A DNA stretch of 64,000 bases, from the NCBI GenBank assembly GCA_003118195.1, contig BEXV01000135.1, positions 78,434 through 142,433 on the forward strand, in the 5' to 3' direction. Numbering within the stretch: the stretch's first letter is position 1; every line of letters begins with the position of its first letter. Shown here in pieces: positions 12,184 through 25,655 of the stretch. The position numbers and the translations under genes are program-made. The DNA comes from Hemicentrotus pulcherrimus (Eukaryota > Echinodermata > Echinoidea > Camarodonta > Strongylocentrotidae). The notes under the pieces were generated by a model, which was given only the letters and a program-made list of their open reading frames with translations, did no database searches and was not told the origin of the DNA.

Positions 12184-13260
12184 TAAACAAAAGAGTTATT
12201 TGAGAAAAAAATGAATCGATATAATTTCAAGCAGGAAAGCAGGCAATAATGAGCTGACCTTCAGAGTATGCACATCTATTATCTACCTTTCTACATTGCT
12301 CTTGATTAGAGGATGATATTCGGGGGAAATTACAGTGTTTCCTGAGTCTGATTACTTAGAGATGTCCCGGATGTTAAGAAAATATTCAGACAACTGATTT
12401 TATTTCACTAAATTTCCACCCAAAAGAAGTTAAAAGAAGAGAGAGCGGCCTATCCCACATTTAGATTAGCTACCCTTATGAATGATTTCAGTGCACACTT
12501 TTATATCGGACATTTTCCTTTTTACACTAACCCCCAGGTCCGCTACGTCTAGACGTTTACGTCACCATTTCTCAAAGACATCACCGGCCGGAAATTATAA
12601 GCCGCTCAGAGAAATTTTGATGATGGACCATCTTCCTTAATTACAGCAATGTTTCCTCCTAAATAGTATATCTAGGGTCACACTGTACACCTGTTCCCAT
12701 TACCTAAAAACAGATTTTAAGAACCACCGCATCTTTTAAATTGGAACCCAAAATAAACCCCACTCATGTTGCGTTGGTGTATAAGCCTTAAGATATCTGT
12801 TAAAGATTTTTAGAAACTGACTGACCTTTTGTTACAGTGTTGACGCGTTACATTCCCCTCCTTCTTCATACATTGTCTCTTTATAATTTCACTTCATATA
12901 GAAACCTTTGAATTAATTCTGCAGTGCATATTGACACGGTACTCCTACTTCAGCTGAGCTCTTTTTTTATAATCCTCAAATTGCTTACCAGAGGTCGAGT
13001 TTTCTTTCAAAGCCTGCTTTTATTTGTACGCTGTATATCGGGTATCGACCGTCGGGATATAACCAGGAAATTAATCACAATTTGAAAACATGAGTCTCTT
13101 AGAGGAGAGGGTGTGTTTTGTTCGTCGCTTCGTTCTCATCAGATAGACTTGTTCTACTCGTACAATCGAAGGCCTTTTGACAGGATTGACATGGCGAAAC
13201 TCTCTTGCAACACTGATGGATGAAAGACAAAAATATATCAATGATATCTTTTTTCTCCGT
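12184..13260. other. Gene-free sequence
   Basis: No supportable gene or named repeat. Confidence 0.5.
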
Positions 13261-13265
13261 AAAAC

Positions 13266-13290
13266 TTTGGCGCGAGACGGAGTGACGTCA
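13266..13290. promoter_or_regulatory. E2F-like plus CRE motif pair
   Basis: TTTGGCGCG (13266-13274, E2F-type) lies 8 bases before a perfect TGACGTCA (13283-13290, CREB/ATF-type). Both are CpG-containing motifs in otherwise AT-rich DNA, a pairing seen in some proliferation-linked promoters. No gene start can be assigned nearby, so the regulatory role is an inference. Confidence 0.3.
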
Positions 13291-13313
13291 TCTCGGAAAG
13301 TCAACTGGATCAA

Positions 13314-14195
13314 TTGATAATCTATCTATTTTGTAACAATGATCGAGCAATTTCGAATTTTAATCAGTTACTGGATGTCTTTGAACAACATAATGGTTAG
13401 TATAGTAATTCATTCAAGATAGTACATGTTCGACGCGATGTCTAGAAGGGGTGGGATACAAAATCAGTAAATAAATAAATTCTTCGTGGTTGACGGGGCA
13501 GAAAGATATCCAAGAATAACTAACACAAAATTAAATTATATGAATAGAAAGAAAGGATATTCAAAACATTTTACTTGTATTCTAATCATTATGACTTTCC
13601 GAATCCAAGAAAACCTCCTACTTCAACATAAACACTGTTTATATAAACACAGTAAGGGCAGTAATTAAGCATGAACGTTTCGACTGCCTGCTTTATTAGC
13701 TTGTTCAGATTAATTTCACATAATTTAGCCACTTTCATTTCTTCTAAGAAATGACATTTTTGAATGAAATGCACTCTGGAAAAGAAATTATTAAAAAAAG
13801 AACTTGAAATGACTTATGAACAGTTGGCTGACCGCTAAATTAAAACTCGTACGGCCCTTTGTCCAACAAAGTTTCTGTAATATGAATTGATGTCATAGAG
13901 CAAGAGATTTGTATGATATCAGGTAAAAAAAAAGCTAATTTGAAGAAGTCCTCTCAATTGTGAATGAACCAATGGCCGTCAATATCGGAAACGCTCAACA
14001 CTAGTCAATTCAAATATGTACAGACAAAGTTCTCACACCGCCATTCGATTTAAGATTTTTGTTTCCTGAAAAATCCATTCGTTTTTCTTTAAAAATCTGA
14101 TGAGCATTAGTCGTGCAAAAATACAGAATGACAATAGGGAAATCACATTCAAGGACAGAGTAAGGCAGAGAGATGATAAAGAAGATGACGATGAT
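13314..14195. other. Gene-free sequence
   Basis: No supportable gene. Confidence 0.5.
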
Positions 14196-14198
14196 GGC

Positions 14199-14221
14199 AG
14201 AGAGAGAGAGAGAGAGAGGGG
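14199..14221 (+). repeat. (GA)n microsatellite ending in G-run
   Basis: About ten AG units followed by GGGG. Confidence 0.95.
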
Positions 14222-14459
14222 TGTGAACGACATAATTCGGAGGATGGATAATTATTCTACTAAAAGAAAAGAGAAACAAAAGACATTGAAAATCATTAGT
14301 GAGTAGAAATATGGTCGTCATGAATGCAAAAAAAAAAAACAGCTAGCTATTAAACTGACAGCCTTTTGAATAAAAACCAACGTATTAAGGAAAGTGATAA
14401 TTTTTTTCCTAAAAATGCAGCCCCTGGAAAGGAACTCGACAAAATGCGACCAGTTTTCA

Positions 14460-14490
14460 ACACACACACGCACACACACGCATACACACA
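14460..14490 (+). repeat. (CA)n microsatellite, interrupted
   Basis: CA units broken by two CG steps and one TA step. Confidence 0.95.
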
Positions 14491-16448
14491 AATCAAAAGT
14501 AAAAGTTATGAAATGAAATTGATATGTATTCGAAATCATCAAATGTTCTATAAATATGTTTTATAATTATGATATAATACGTAAATAAAAACCTACAAGC
14601 AGCCTACACTGTGTCTGGTAACACATGTATTTTTGTTGTTGTCATTTTTGTCCTCTGTGGAAACGGAAATCTAGCATGGTAATTTATGACTGAGAAACAA
14701 TACATAATGTCAAACGCATTACTTAAGGCTACAGGCGAGACTTACACTGGCACAAAGTGTAGATAAATAGAAACAAGATCAGGTGTTAAGCTGCAAGCAA
14801 CATTGCAAATAAAAGAATTTGATGGTGTGTATTCACCGAACGTATAAGATCTATTATAACAACCTTTAACTTTTGCCTTATTCGACCCCCTCCAAATAAG
14901 AACAATAAAACAAGTGGGGTCAGGCAGGTAACAGCACTTAGATGGACGCACTGGTCTACATTCTTCATTGTATCGGAAGTAACATGGAGGCTAGAGGACT
15001 GATGTACCAGATACAAGCAATTAAAGAGATTGAAGAGAGTATAGGAAGATTGGGGTTTAATGGAGAGATTGATATGTCTGTCGCGTCTACACGCCACAAT
15101 ATTCTCCTTTATTACCATGGAAACCATCCAATCCCTAAAAGAACTTTGACAGTAGTTAGGTGAGCACCGAAAGGGTACATTTTGGATGTAAATAGCGGAG
15201 TGGGAAGATTTTCTCCTACTCAAAAGGAACCTCAATCATTACTTCAATCTCACGTTAGGGCATCTTGCCTAGATATTAACATGTTTTCGGAATGTTTACC
15301 TAAATATATTTAGTTTGCCCAGGAAGTCCGATGGTTATGATTATGATTTCAATGAAGGAATTGAAAGAACAGGGGAATAAAAGTTAATTGCCACTTTTAG
15401 TATTCCGATAATCTGATCTTAGGATGTAGTATGGACATTCTTTAGTCGGCTTAATTAATATGCTCCCGGTAAATCCAGATAATGTGTTTAAACAACAGGT
15501 GTGCACTGATATGAATGTTTTAAAAACGAATCTATGTTTGAGAAGACATTTGGGTTTCCGACTGAGCCTAATTGTCAGAAGTTCAAATCAACTGATACTA
15601 AATTAAAAAGAGAATATATTGGAAGGACTTAACGTGACTATGATGCTGCAGGAATGCCCGAGAGCATTACGTTAACAAAAAATCTCAGTCACTGATAGCT
15701 GGAAGAGCACAATATCCAGCTTCAACGTGCGTCCCTACCACTTTTCATGGCACCACATGAGTAATACATGTTTCTAGAGCTATCATCGGGGATAAATGAG
15801 GGCAAATAGAATAAAATGAGACGCTTGGGTTTGAAAATTAGGGCAATAGAAGTTTGAGAACATTGTTAAGGTCATGCACTATATCAAAATGTACCAGTAT
15901 TGGGTGATGATTTTGTGGAGAGGATGGATTTGGCACGGATGAGAAAACAGAACATTATCTGAAATCGGAACGTACGCTTTCATCAATCATGGTGATTGGA
16001 TAGTTCTGTTTCCTCCATGATGTGATACATCGTCTTAAACTTACCATTTCACATTTCAACATGATCATGGAAGCACTTGAATGGAGGCGCGAAGGTCGAG
16101 GGCTCCAACTCTTGTTTACGGTAGATACTTCTTTAAGCAAGTCATTTAATCTATATCGCTTTTCTCCGCTCGGGGATTTAAAGATAGGATGCGATATTGC
16201 GATATGGTCAGCATTGTGCAATTCTGTAAAAGATGTAAAAGGGCGCCTTGCACTACACTCCTCAAGAAGTGGAGAGAGTGCTCACAATGTTTGCAGACAA
16301 GTGACCAGGGTAATGAAATGTCGTCAAATTGCCTAAAATAAATTAAGCGGTTTCTAAATTCAGTCAATTACCAAGTTAAATCCATTTTCAGGTCCAAAAT
16401 AACGCAAGTCCATTAAAGAATACCCTATAGCTGTGGCAGTTTTTAAAT
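14491..16448. other. Gene-free sequence
   Basis: Frames on both strands near 14.8-15.2 kb and 16.0-16.4 kb overlap each other and show no family features. No repeat identified. Confidence 0.5.
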
Positions 16449-16490
16449 ACATATGTATATATATTTATATATATATATATATATATATAT
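16449..16490. repeat. (AT)n microsatellite
   Basis: ATACATATGTATATAT leads into an uninterrupted AT run ending at 16490. Confidence 0.95.
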
Positions 16491-16912
16491 CTGCATGGTC
16501 AAGAGGTATCTCCGATTATAGTACGTCTAACATGTGGGACTCTTGAAAAGCCTTTATGTCAGTGGATGTATTCATATTTGAGTTTCATCACCGAAATGGA
16601 TTCTTTATTAAATAAATCTGTATATTATTTGATAATAAAGGAGGAGGCGTCGACTGTATATCTCCGACGAAAGTTACATTACACGGCTGAATAGATTTGT
16701 TTTTCAATCCGAATGCAATGTCAATTCAGCGTTATATAAATCATATGGTGTATGATGTATATTATGAAGACTATCATAATACGTGTATGAAACCTACTCA
16801 TATACTTTGAAGTGGTATAGTATTATGGTACAACTACTGCTTCTATATATGTTCCTGTCTCTACATTCAATGACTGAAGACTGGATTACTATCAATAAAT
16901 ATCATGAGATAT

Positions 16913-16944
16913 CGCTACTACTACTACTGCTACTGCTACTACTA
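16913..16944 (+). repeat. (CTA/CTG)n trinucleotide repeat
   Basis: About ten units of CTA with three CTG units. It produces a Leu run in one frame, which explains a short apparent ORF. Confidence 0.9.
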
Positions 16945-17264
16945 TACAAACATATATGCTTGCATTGTATTGCTTTCAGCAGTCATAAACACGCGGAAAG
17001 ACACATCATATTTTTTTGTCGTTTAAAAAATGTCCTTTGAGACAAGTTGGTCTATAATACAATTATAAATACGTTTGGAAATGAGATTAAAGGATGAAGG
17101 CAAAAATAAAAAAAAGACAACGGAAAGTTGAGCGGCAATTAAAGAGTGTGATGCAAAAGTGATTTCAATCAAAGCGATTAAATATTCGACGTCTTTGATC
17201 AGATTAACATTAAAAGCAAGTCTTAAATCGTGCATAGGGACTAGCGTAGTGACGTACATGCGCT

Positions 17265-17332
17265 GTGAGAGAGAGAGGGGGGAAATGGAGGGAGAATGAA
17301 AGAGATGGGGAGGGAAGGGTGGAAGGGATTTG
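17265..17332 (+). repeat. Purine-rich GA/G tract
   Basis: Short (GA)n then GGGGGG, followed by a G/A-only stretch broken mainly by single T bases. Confidence 0.9.
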
Positions 17333-20300
17333 AGTAATATTGAGGTTGAGTCGGGTTACACACTTGTTTACAATAAATTACCCGAAAAAGAAGTCTGAAA
17401 TAGGAAAACGTGCCTGGACAGACACGAAGTCAATATAGAGCAAAAGGGGGACCAGTCTGGTATGTAATAGGGTTGCGCAAGATCCTAAAGCCTCTTCTCT
17501 TCCTTTGGGTAACATTCCAACGCAATTAATAAAACATTCTATCGTGGATGGTTTGGCGTAATACTCCCGCAGGTATCATCCATCAGTCTCGGTCCCACAC
17601 ATTGCTTCTTGCTGCAGCTTTCCTTCGACGCTTCACAGCCCGCTTATAGTATGGCGCAATGAAGCGGTTTGATTTAAAACCGCATAATTCGTCCAATATG
17701 GCTCATTCCCCATTCTCGCGAGACACAGAAGAAATCGAAGACTCTTCTTGCGGCTCGCCGTAAAGGAAATTTCCCTTTTCAAAACCGCTGTTAGACGTGA
17801 ATACGAACGCTAGCTGCCGTTCTTTCCCACTTGGTTGAATAATTCTTCTTAATAGTTTAAATTTTGACAGATATCCTGCGGTACATTCTTCTTCTTTAAA
17901 AATCTCATATTAAAAAGCAAACAAACACGAATTTTCTGCGGTTGGTCGAAGGACGCTGTATTCATGTTATTCCATATCCAGCAGTTCTCTCTATTGCACT
18001 CTTTTTACACTGCATGGTTATGCTTGGAGTAACCCCCTTGTAAATAGCATGCTTATTAACTGCCTCCATACCTGTTTATATTACAATTAAGGGTTAAGTT
18101 TTTATTTACTAAATTGTTGACTTCGAAGAAAAAATAATACACCAATGTGTTTCTTTAGGGAAAAAAAACCCTTTCCTGATTTAAACTTTTAAGACATTAT
18201 AAAGACCTTATTATTTTTTACTACACTCTGCCGTGTAAATTCATTAAGAACTTTAAATAGCGAATATTTACGGATATATTCATATCAGGCACTTTCAGAC
18301 AACTTCGTATTATCATTTACTATAGTATGGTACTGTTCCATTCACTAAGAAAGTGTGCTGTAATATCGAAATGGGAAAGTTCTTCCCTTTATAGCATGTG
18401 AAATTGAAGAAGTATAGAGGCAAGTATGAAGAGAAAGAGAAGCAGGGTAGAAGGTGAAACAAAATGACTGCCATCGTGGCTGCAATTATTGGCAAAACCT
18501 TACAAAAAGAGCCTGACATCTTATCCGGCGAGCATTGTGAGGTGTTTTCTAGGCCACACAATCACGAGCATTGTGAATGTTGCATCGGTAAGGGTATCCA
18601 TCGAAGAGCTCCAGTGCACCATGAATGATAACATTAGACTGCAAGGCCTAGGGATTCAATTTCCACCATTCCACGTAATGCTTGCCTGTCTTTTTGCTCT
18701 CTTAATAAGCCAGGCAGACAGAGATAACGAATGGCATACAGTAACAAGGATGCTGGCGGGTAAATCCACCCCTCCTCTCCCTCTCACAATAAAATGTAAA
18801 AATCAAAAAAATAAACGTGGCTAATTCGTCTCACCAGATACCTAGTCACATACACACTTGACCCACTCACATACCATTCCACACACATATTTGTCATACT
18901 CAAATATAATTTATCAACCTCAAGGCTGTCAAATACAAGACTTGAAAAAGAGTCACAGATAGTTTGGGCTTAGAATACCATTGACATTAATTATTTAATA
19001 CGGAATTTGGAATTGCAGAACGAAAGATGATAATTAGAGAAAACGAAACGAGAAAACAAAATATTTTGCTTCTTTACAAAGCCTCGACTGTGTATAAAAC
19101 GAATTCTCTTAATAGCAAACTTAGATAGACTTCACAACGCTTCGAAAAAACGCACATTTATCTACCATTATGACTATAGTATCGTTGACATGTACCATTT
19201 AATGCATGTATACATGTCTACATGATCATTGATTGTTAATTTTGTGATATGAAACTCTTTCTATCATGGTGTATGCTGAACATGGAGTACATATGTGTTT
19301 CAAATAGACTCATAATACATGTATGCTATACCCGTGCTAGCTCACCTACCCACCCACCATGTTGCTAGTGATATATCTTCCTGTACATCTTTAATACTGA
19401 TCTACCTGAAATACAAATTTCATTGCCATATAAATCGATACACAGTGATGAAGGCTTGTTTCTTTAACGTTGAGTCGGGCAAAATTACCAATTATACGAA
19501 GTCGCCCATACGCCCACGCACATACTGAAATCTGGTATACAACATAAACGGAGATGCTCGTGAACATTTAAAAGAAGAAAGTTCGGTTTAAAACCGTATT
19601 TCCATTGAATCTAGGTCTGCAGTGAAAGAGCATTATGTGAAGAAAATGTCACGGAGGATTTGATTCTCATATCGCATAAACCTTTGTATATTACTGCCAG
19701 GGAAAAATATATGTAGATTTTCTGTTGAAGTATAATTTGCGTCAATGAATAATCTAGATTTATCTCAGGCTGTAACTGAGAAAGTGTAGAATTGTGAGCA
19801 GTGCAGCAGTATTGTATGTATATGACTATTATATAAACAAATACGTCAGCCAGTCTTGCTTTATATTATTTCGTCTACAAATTCTAAGTCGAATATCTAG
19901 TCATTAATGAACCTGATTATTTAATGGGGCATATAATATGTATACTATTTGAGATGAAGGGATAGTTTAAATATAAATCAAGATTTAAAAATCAAATTTT
20001 CTTAGGTATCAACTAAAAGTGGTGTAGGTGGGTGGAGGTGCGAAATATATGTGTTTAAGAAAGAATGCGTGGTGAAGAGGGAAAGAGACAAAGATACAAT
20101 TAGATCTGTGCTACGAAGATTTTAATTCTTTAAATCATGTTCATTTGAAGCGATTAGAAAGCCTAAACCCACAAGAAGAGCAGGAAACCAAAGATAGCAA
20201 ATGGTGCAGGATGATCGCATTATGCGCGTCTCAGTTCAGACATTCGACCAAATAGTGACGACTTGCCGCAGGAAATAGAACAAGAATAGATAGAAACCGG

Positions 20301-20370
20301 CCTCAGGTCGTAATCCAGGATTCCCTATTTTTTTTTACAAAAGACCGAGTATGATCACACATAAAAGAGT
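17333..20370. other. Gene-free sequence with CpG-containing patch
   Basis: The part at 17560-17830 is less AT-rich and contains a small hairpin (GCGGTTT at 17664-17670 with AAACCGC at 17677-17683) plus scattered CGs. It could be regulatory, but no gene is visible. The rest shows nothing I can name. The frame at 18489-18824 has no family features. Confidence 0.45.
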
Positions 20371-20528
20371 GAGATAGAGAGAAAGAATGACAGAGAGAGA
20401 GAAAGAGGGAGAGAAAGAGAGAGAAAGAGAGAGAGAGAGAGGGAAAGAGAGAGAGGGAAAGAGAGAGGGAAAGAGAGAGAGAGAGAGAGAGAAAGGGAGA
20501 AAGATAGAGATAGATAGAGATAGAGAGG
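20371..20528 (+). repeat. Long compound (GA)n / GAAA / GGGA purine tract
   Basis: About 158 bases almost wholly of G and A, made of GAGA runs separated by GAAA and GGGAAA steps, ending in GATA units. It is a candidate mirror-repeat (triplex-forming) tract. Apparent Ser/Leu-rich protein on the minus strand is an artefact. Confidence 0.97.
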
Positions 20529-22640
20529 CCAAGATATATAACACTTTTAAGCCTTACTAGAGCTGCAGCAAAAAGGGAATAATCAATAATTTTGTCTATG
20601 ACATTTTTCCTTCAGCATCATAAGCCATTCTTCATCGATTTTGCTATTCAACATAATTGAGGAATGAATAACAGTCTGACGCGATAGAACCTAAACAATA
20701 ATTTCCATACAGATTTATTGACATTAATGTGCTAGATGAAATAGAAAATGACTATAAAAGTCTTGTTGGAAACAATTATTTAAAAATAGATCACATTCAA
20801 ATGTTAATAGGCTATTGCAAGTCGTTATCGGTATGAGAACACACATTTACATAAACAACGTGCAAAATGTGCAGCAGTGAGAAAAAAAAAGGTGAAAACG
20901 AAGAAGCTTTTTAAAGCGATCACTTTGGTATGTACACTGCGAAGTGGAAAATATGGATCCTCTTAAAAGTCAACGACGTCACCTTCTATTCATACCAAAC
21001 ATATTTCACTTCTGAAAAGATCGCATTCCAGCCTACGTGTGCACTAAACATCTTCCAGATAGTCCTTTGCTAGTATAAACTGTGCCATATTTGGTGGCCT
21101 AGGTAGAATCTCAACGCAGAGTCTCGTCATATTCTTGAGCAATTTAGAAGGTCAGAACGATCATATTTCTATCCGAGATATCAGCCCGAATTGCTCATGT
21201 TTATTGCTCCGATTGCCAGCAATATAAACAGACAATCTTCCATAAAAATATGACCGCAAGATGCGTTACCATAGCCAGCAACAAAATCATCATGGACAGA
21301 CTGCTCTGAAGAAACTTTCATCACCTGTATGCGTCGACCACTGTAAAGAAGCGGGTACGCTAAACAGCACAATCAGACATTTCAATTTTTGAAAAAAATG
21401 GCAGTGGTAACAAAGGGTTTGGACCACTTGCTCTTTTTGAAAGTGATGAACATTTCCTGGTATAGAAAATAAACTGTTGGAATGTATATCTCTACCCGAC
21501 ATTAACGATACACTTTCCGCTACCTATGTTTATGCATCTTGCGTTATAGGGGGTATAGGAAAGGCAAGACAGAAACGCCGTGAATAGTAAGTATATATTA
21601 TCTACATGTTAAAAAAAAAAATCAGAACTAAAACTAGTAACTTATATAATGTAGTATTAAACATTACCTTCATTAAACATGATCAAAAATGTTGTTAGTT
21701 AAAATCTAGTCGTAAATTACGATTTTTTTCCCTCACAATATCACACTAAAAGCAGGAAATGATTTCGTTCAATTACAAAAAATTGCAGTTCTTCATTAAG
21801 ACAGAAAGGATATGTTTATAAAGTTGACAAAACTATATAATGTACAGGCTAGAACTGATACACGAATGCTATTTATTTCGTCGAAATAGTCGCACAGATG
21901 GGAGAAACGCGGAGTAAAAGACAGTGAGAGAACTCATCACTTAGATGGAAAAGCTTATTCGAGAAGCAAGCCGGCAACGTTCCTGTTTATCTGACTGTTA
22001 CCATCCATTGCATTGACCTAGGGAACAATTACAGAAAGATCAATAGGAAAACCTAATTACCTACGCAGAATCGTCCTTCTTACGTATCCCCAGTCCCCCA
22101 CACTCGCCTTGTAAATGCTGCTAACTAGAAGCATTCACACTTGCTTCTTAAACTAAGTATTTTTCCCAAATGTATAAATAAGACCGGAACGTCCCGGTAG
22201 CCTGGCAGCTAACGAGACCGACGTCCGATGAGACCGACAATCACTCGTTCACTCTCTGAAAATATGGGCCGAGGCCAAAAACTGTGACGTTATATGTCAG
22301 ACATGTTATGGATATGCGACAAAGAAGATCAGTCAGCTAGGCTGTAAGAATCCGTATTAATTCGATGACGTTTTTTTCTGTTCTATGTGCAAGGGGTCCT
22401 CGAGATGTACATCATCGTGATAAAAAATATTGTATTGTCACCCAGCTTTCTAGCAGCAATCATAAACTAGCGAGTTATCACAGGAGTGAATTACAATATT
22501 TGACAACCCAATTTTATTCGTTTACTCACATTACTTATTCGTGAGTTTCCAATAATTTTTTAATTTGTTGTCAATTTAAGAAACATATTTTGATACGATT
22601 CACGGTTATGCGTTGGTGTGAGGTATATTTTTTAGATCAA
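20529..22640. other. Gene-free sequence
   Basis: GAGACCGAC occurs twice near 22212-22242. No supportable gene. The frames at 21181-21502 (minus) overlap and look random. Confidence 0.5.
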
Positions 22641-22646
22641 CGCGCA

Positions 22647-22830
22647 AAATGGCGCGAAAACGATGTCACCTAAAATGTCATCGCATCCCCAAGGCAAAAT
22701 CTACGCCTTACATTGCGAACGGCGAGCAGATGAAGCATTTGCCTGTATGGAAAAGAAATTCAATTCCTTCACTGCAAATGTCAAAATAACATCGCATCTC
22801 CCACGTGGAGGTGTTGGGTAATTTGCAGTG
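22647..22830. promoter_or_regulatory. Candidate regulatory patch with E2F-like site, E-box and inverted octamer-like arms
   Basis: AAATGGCGCGAAAA at 22647-22660 contains a strong E2F-type core on the minus strand. CACTGCAAAT (22770-22779) and its exact reverse complement ATTTGCAGTG (22821-22830) flank CCACGTGG (22801-22808, E-box). The patch is CpG-richer than its surroundings. A 46-codon ORF also starts at 22649 (stop 22787-22789) with many Lys/Arg and His residues; I do not treat it as a gene. Confidence 0.25.
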
Positions 22831-25188
22831 GCCAAGACCATCCAAATCGAGAAATATGCTATACTATACGAAGGAAGGTCCTCGGGCAGGACATAATCCA
22901 GAAATTAGCCAAGCTGGCTCGTATACACACAGTTGGTAGAGTTTAAGGCACAGTTGTTTTTACCTTCTGTTTCAAAACGGCTATTGCGCCTGCGCGTTTC
23001 CTTCCCTGTCGCGTTTAGTGACATTGGAAACGATAACGATTTCATTTATTACGTGCATGTAGGACTGAATCAATGCATTTTTAAAGGTAATCTTGAGGTC
23101 TGGTAACTGAAATGGAAACTGCATAGTAAATCATGAAAATCAGTTGTTTTTATAATTATTCCGTGCCAAGTTCTTCATAGACATGCTGCAAGTTTATTGT
23201 TTTAACACCTGATTTGTTATCATATATTAATGACTAGGCCTACTCGGTTTTGTCTTAGATGACGCAATATCATTATGGGTATTCAATAATTAATACATGT
23301 GCGCATATGAAATTAATTTCTTACCTGCTGTTTGTAAATCAAGAGAAAGACATTGAATCCCGCAGTAAGAAGCAAGATAAGAGAGAAAAAGAAAGGGGAA
23401 AAAGATAAAAAGATTAATCATTGTATAAATAACATGTATAAAATATTATAGAATTAAAATCTCATATATTTTATATTGAAAAGCAAATAAAATATACTGC
23501 TCTACGTCAATGAATTATAATTTTTGAACAACGTACTTGAACCATGATGAACTATTTTGAACTGGGTATTTCAAATCAAAATTTCATTACAATGTTATTA
23601 CTATCTTAGAGGAATCTTAACATACCTTAAAATGTGGCACCTGATCCAAATTATATTTGAGACTTTCACACATAATTTAATAGAGTACTGGTGGAAACAA
23701 TCCATATTCAAGACACTTGAATATTCAAGAGTCTTCGTCTATTGAACAAGATATCGTACAGAAAGTCATGTAATTCCAAATTAAGGCAACTGAAGCGACA
23801 TTGGAGGGATAACAGCCCGATTACTATTATTTTTACATCAACTATTGCCACGACCAATGTGTTAATTCCAGGAAGGGGCCATTGAATACCTTGGTAATTA
23901 AACTAAAGGCCCCTGCTTCATTATGTTCCCTCGCCCACATTATAAACATTATCGTCAACTCATTAACCATCTCCATATCTAGGGTACGATACAAGCTTGA
24001 TACCAGAGTAAAAGTGAATGAGGAGATGGAAGATGGGTTGAGATAACTGTTACATAATCCGGGGAATTTAACCCGGTCTGATTTTCTAGGGAGAAATTAG
24101 GCCAGTGACAAGACGCTTCTTCGCGCTCTTTTGGATACGATATTTGATCCCTACACGCTTAATATGTCTGATTGGATACAACGAATGAGCAATCAAGCAA
24201 CCTGGGGCACAAGTATTTGTTTTTCTCAGAGCCTTGCATATATGTTATGTGTATAAGATTTTGAATTAGTGCATTTTAAATAAAAAAAAAACATGGAAAC
24301 AGCTTACAAATTGCACATAAATTTTAAAACTAAATAGATTGCCAATAAAATGTGCCATAAACATGTTTCTCTGTCATTTATGTCAAGAATTTACACTCAC
24401 TGCATCCTCTTTCGTTTTATACTTCACCCACACGTACTGGCATCATCTTTCACTGTCTCCCTTTATAGGGATTCTCTCCCGATCGCTTTGACAACGTCGA
24501 GTAATAAACACTTTCCTACATAGATAAATGTGGAGTTCCATTTGGGATTGCATTTTAACAAAAGATCACATCCATAGCAAAGCTTTCTTTTTGCCAACCC
24601 AGTCTCGATGCTTTACCCCAAAGATCATATATATTTATAGGAAGACCATGTACCAAAGATGCACGAAAGTGGAAAAAACCACACATGGTATTTTTGCAGT
24701 GTGTTCTTGAAGTCAGTATACACGACACGGCATGTCGACGGAGAGTAATTGCGCAATTTGTTTAATGTTAAAAGCAATCAAGCTTAGCACGCTGTTTGGT
24801 TTAATTAATCCATTCACTCTATTATAAGATCTCATCCCGCTTGTTCTGTTTAATACTGCAGTTATTGCATTTTGCGTGTGGCTTTTCTAAGGTACAGTGA
24901 AGGCAGAGAAATGTTACTAAGACACGTCTCCGATAAAGGTGAACGAATCAGAGGCATGAGCAGACTCACTGATAATGTTAAGGCTAATCATAGCAAGACA
25001 ATGCTGTCCTGTAAATCACCATGACTGGAATAATATACATCACCACTCATCCCTTCATTGCAGGGCTGTGCCTTATCTCTCGAATTTAGCAACACGTGAC
25101 TGTATTGCCGTACATATACTCACATAACATGATAATATAAAGGTGTGAATAGGAATAATCCTTTTGGCGTACACAAAGCTTGTGAGAA

Positions 25189-25189
<1 letters not shown>
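22831..25189. other. Gene-free sequence
   Basis: No supportable gene. A small inverted pair (AGGGGCC and GGCCCCT) brackets a TAATTA-containing stretch near 23873-23912. An AATTAATCC homeobox-type site lies near 24802. Confidence 0.45.

Positions 25190-25219
<30 letters not shown>
25190..25219 (+). repeat. (GA)n microsatellite
   Basis: About fifteen uninterrupted AG units. Confidence 0.97.
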
Positions 25220-25224
<5 letters not shown>

Positions 25225-25419
25225 TTATGTTTAGGAAGGTCTGAGTATAGCTTTCTATAGCAAAAAGACACTATTCTGTTCCTGTTGAAAATAAAAATTG
25301 AAGACGAGGATACAAATAACATCTACCGGTCGTATTTCGTTCACCATAATGCCCTTGACTTATATCAGTATCTATGTAAATAATTAAATGCTCGGCCAGG
25401 AATCAATGCGATTAGACGG

Positions 25420-25655
25420 TCCGCACCGCCTTTGTTTTTGAAATGATAATTGTGTCATCGCTAGTTATTACAGTTATACAGACAAGGCCAGTTATGACAT
25501 AATCAAGGCATACAGTATTATGACGTTTTGAGTTCTATGACCTAGTATGCTTAACTAGTCCTCGCCTCACTTGTCAATTACACATCAGCTGATTGTTTTA
25601 ATTACCTTGGTGGAATACCACACAATAGTAACATAATTATGTGGATCACATGGAC
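25420..25655. promoter_or_regulatory. Candidate non-coding regulatory block
   Basis: It combines CCTTTGTTTTT (Sox-type), several TAATTA/AATTAC homeobox-type cores, TCAGCTGA (E-box palindrome) and TGATAATTGTGTCA. The mixed, non-repetitive composition resembles conserved enhancer DNA, but there is no alignment to test it. Confidence 0.2.

Noticed and set aside
22649..22789. 46-codon basic micro-ORF
   Set aside because: Too short to support without expression data; reported only within the regulatory patch.
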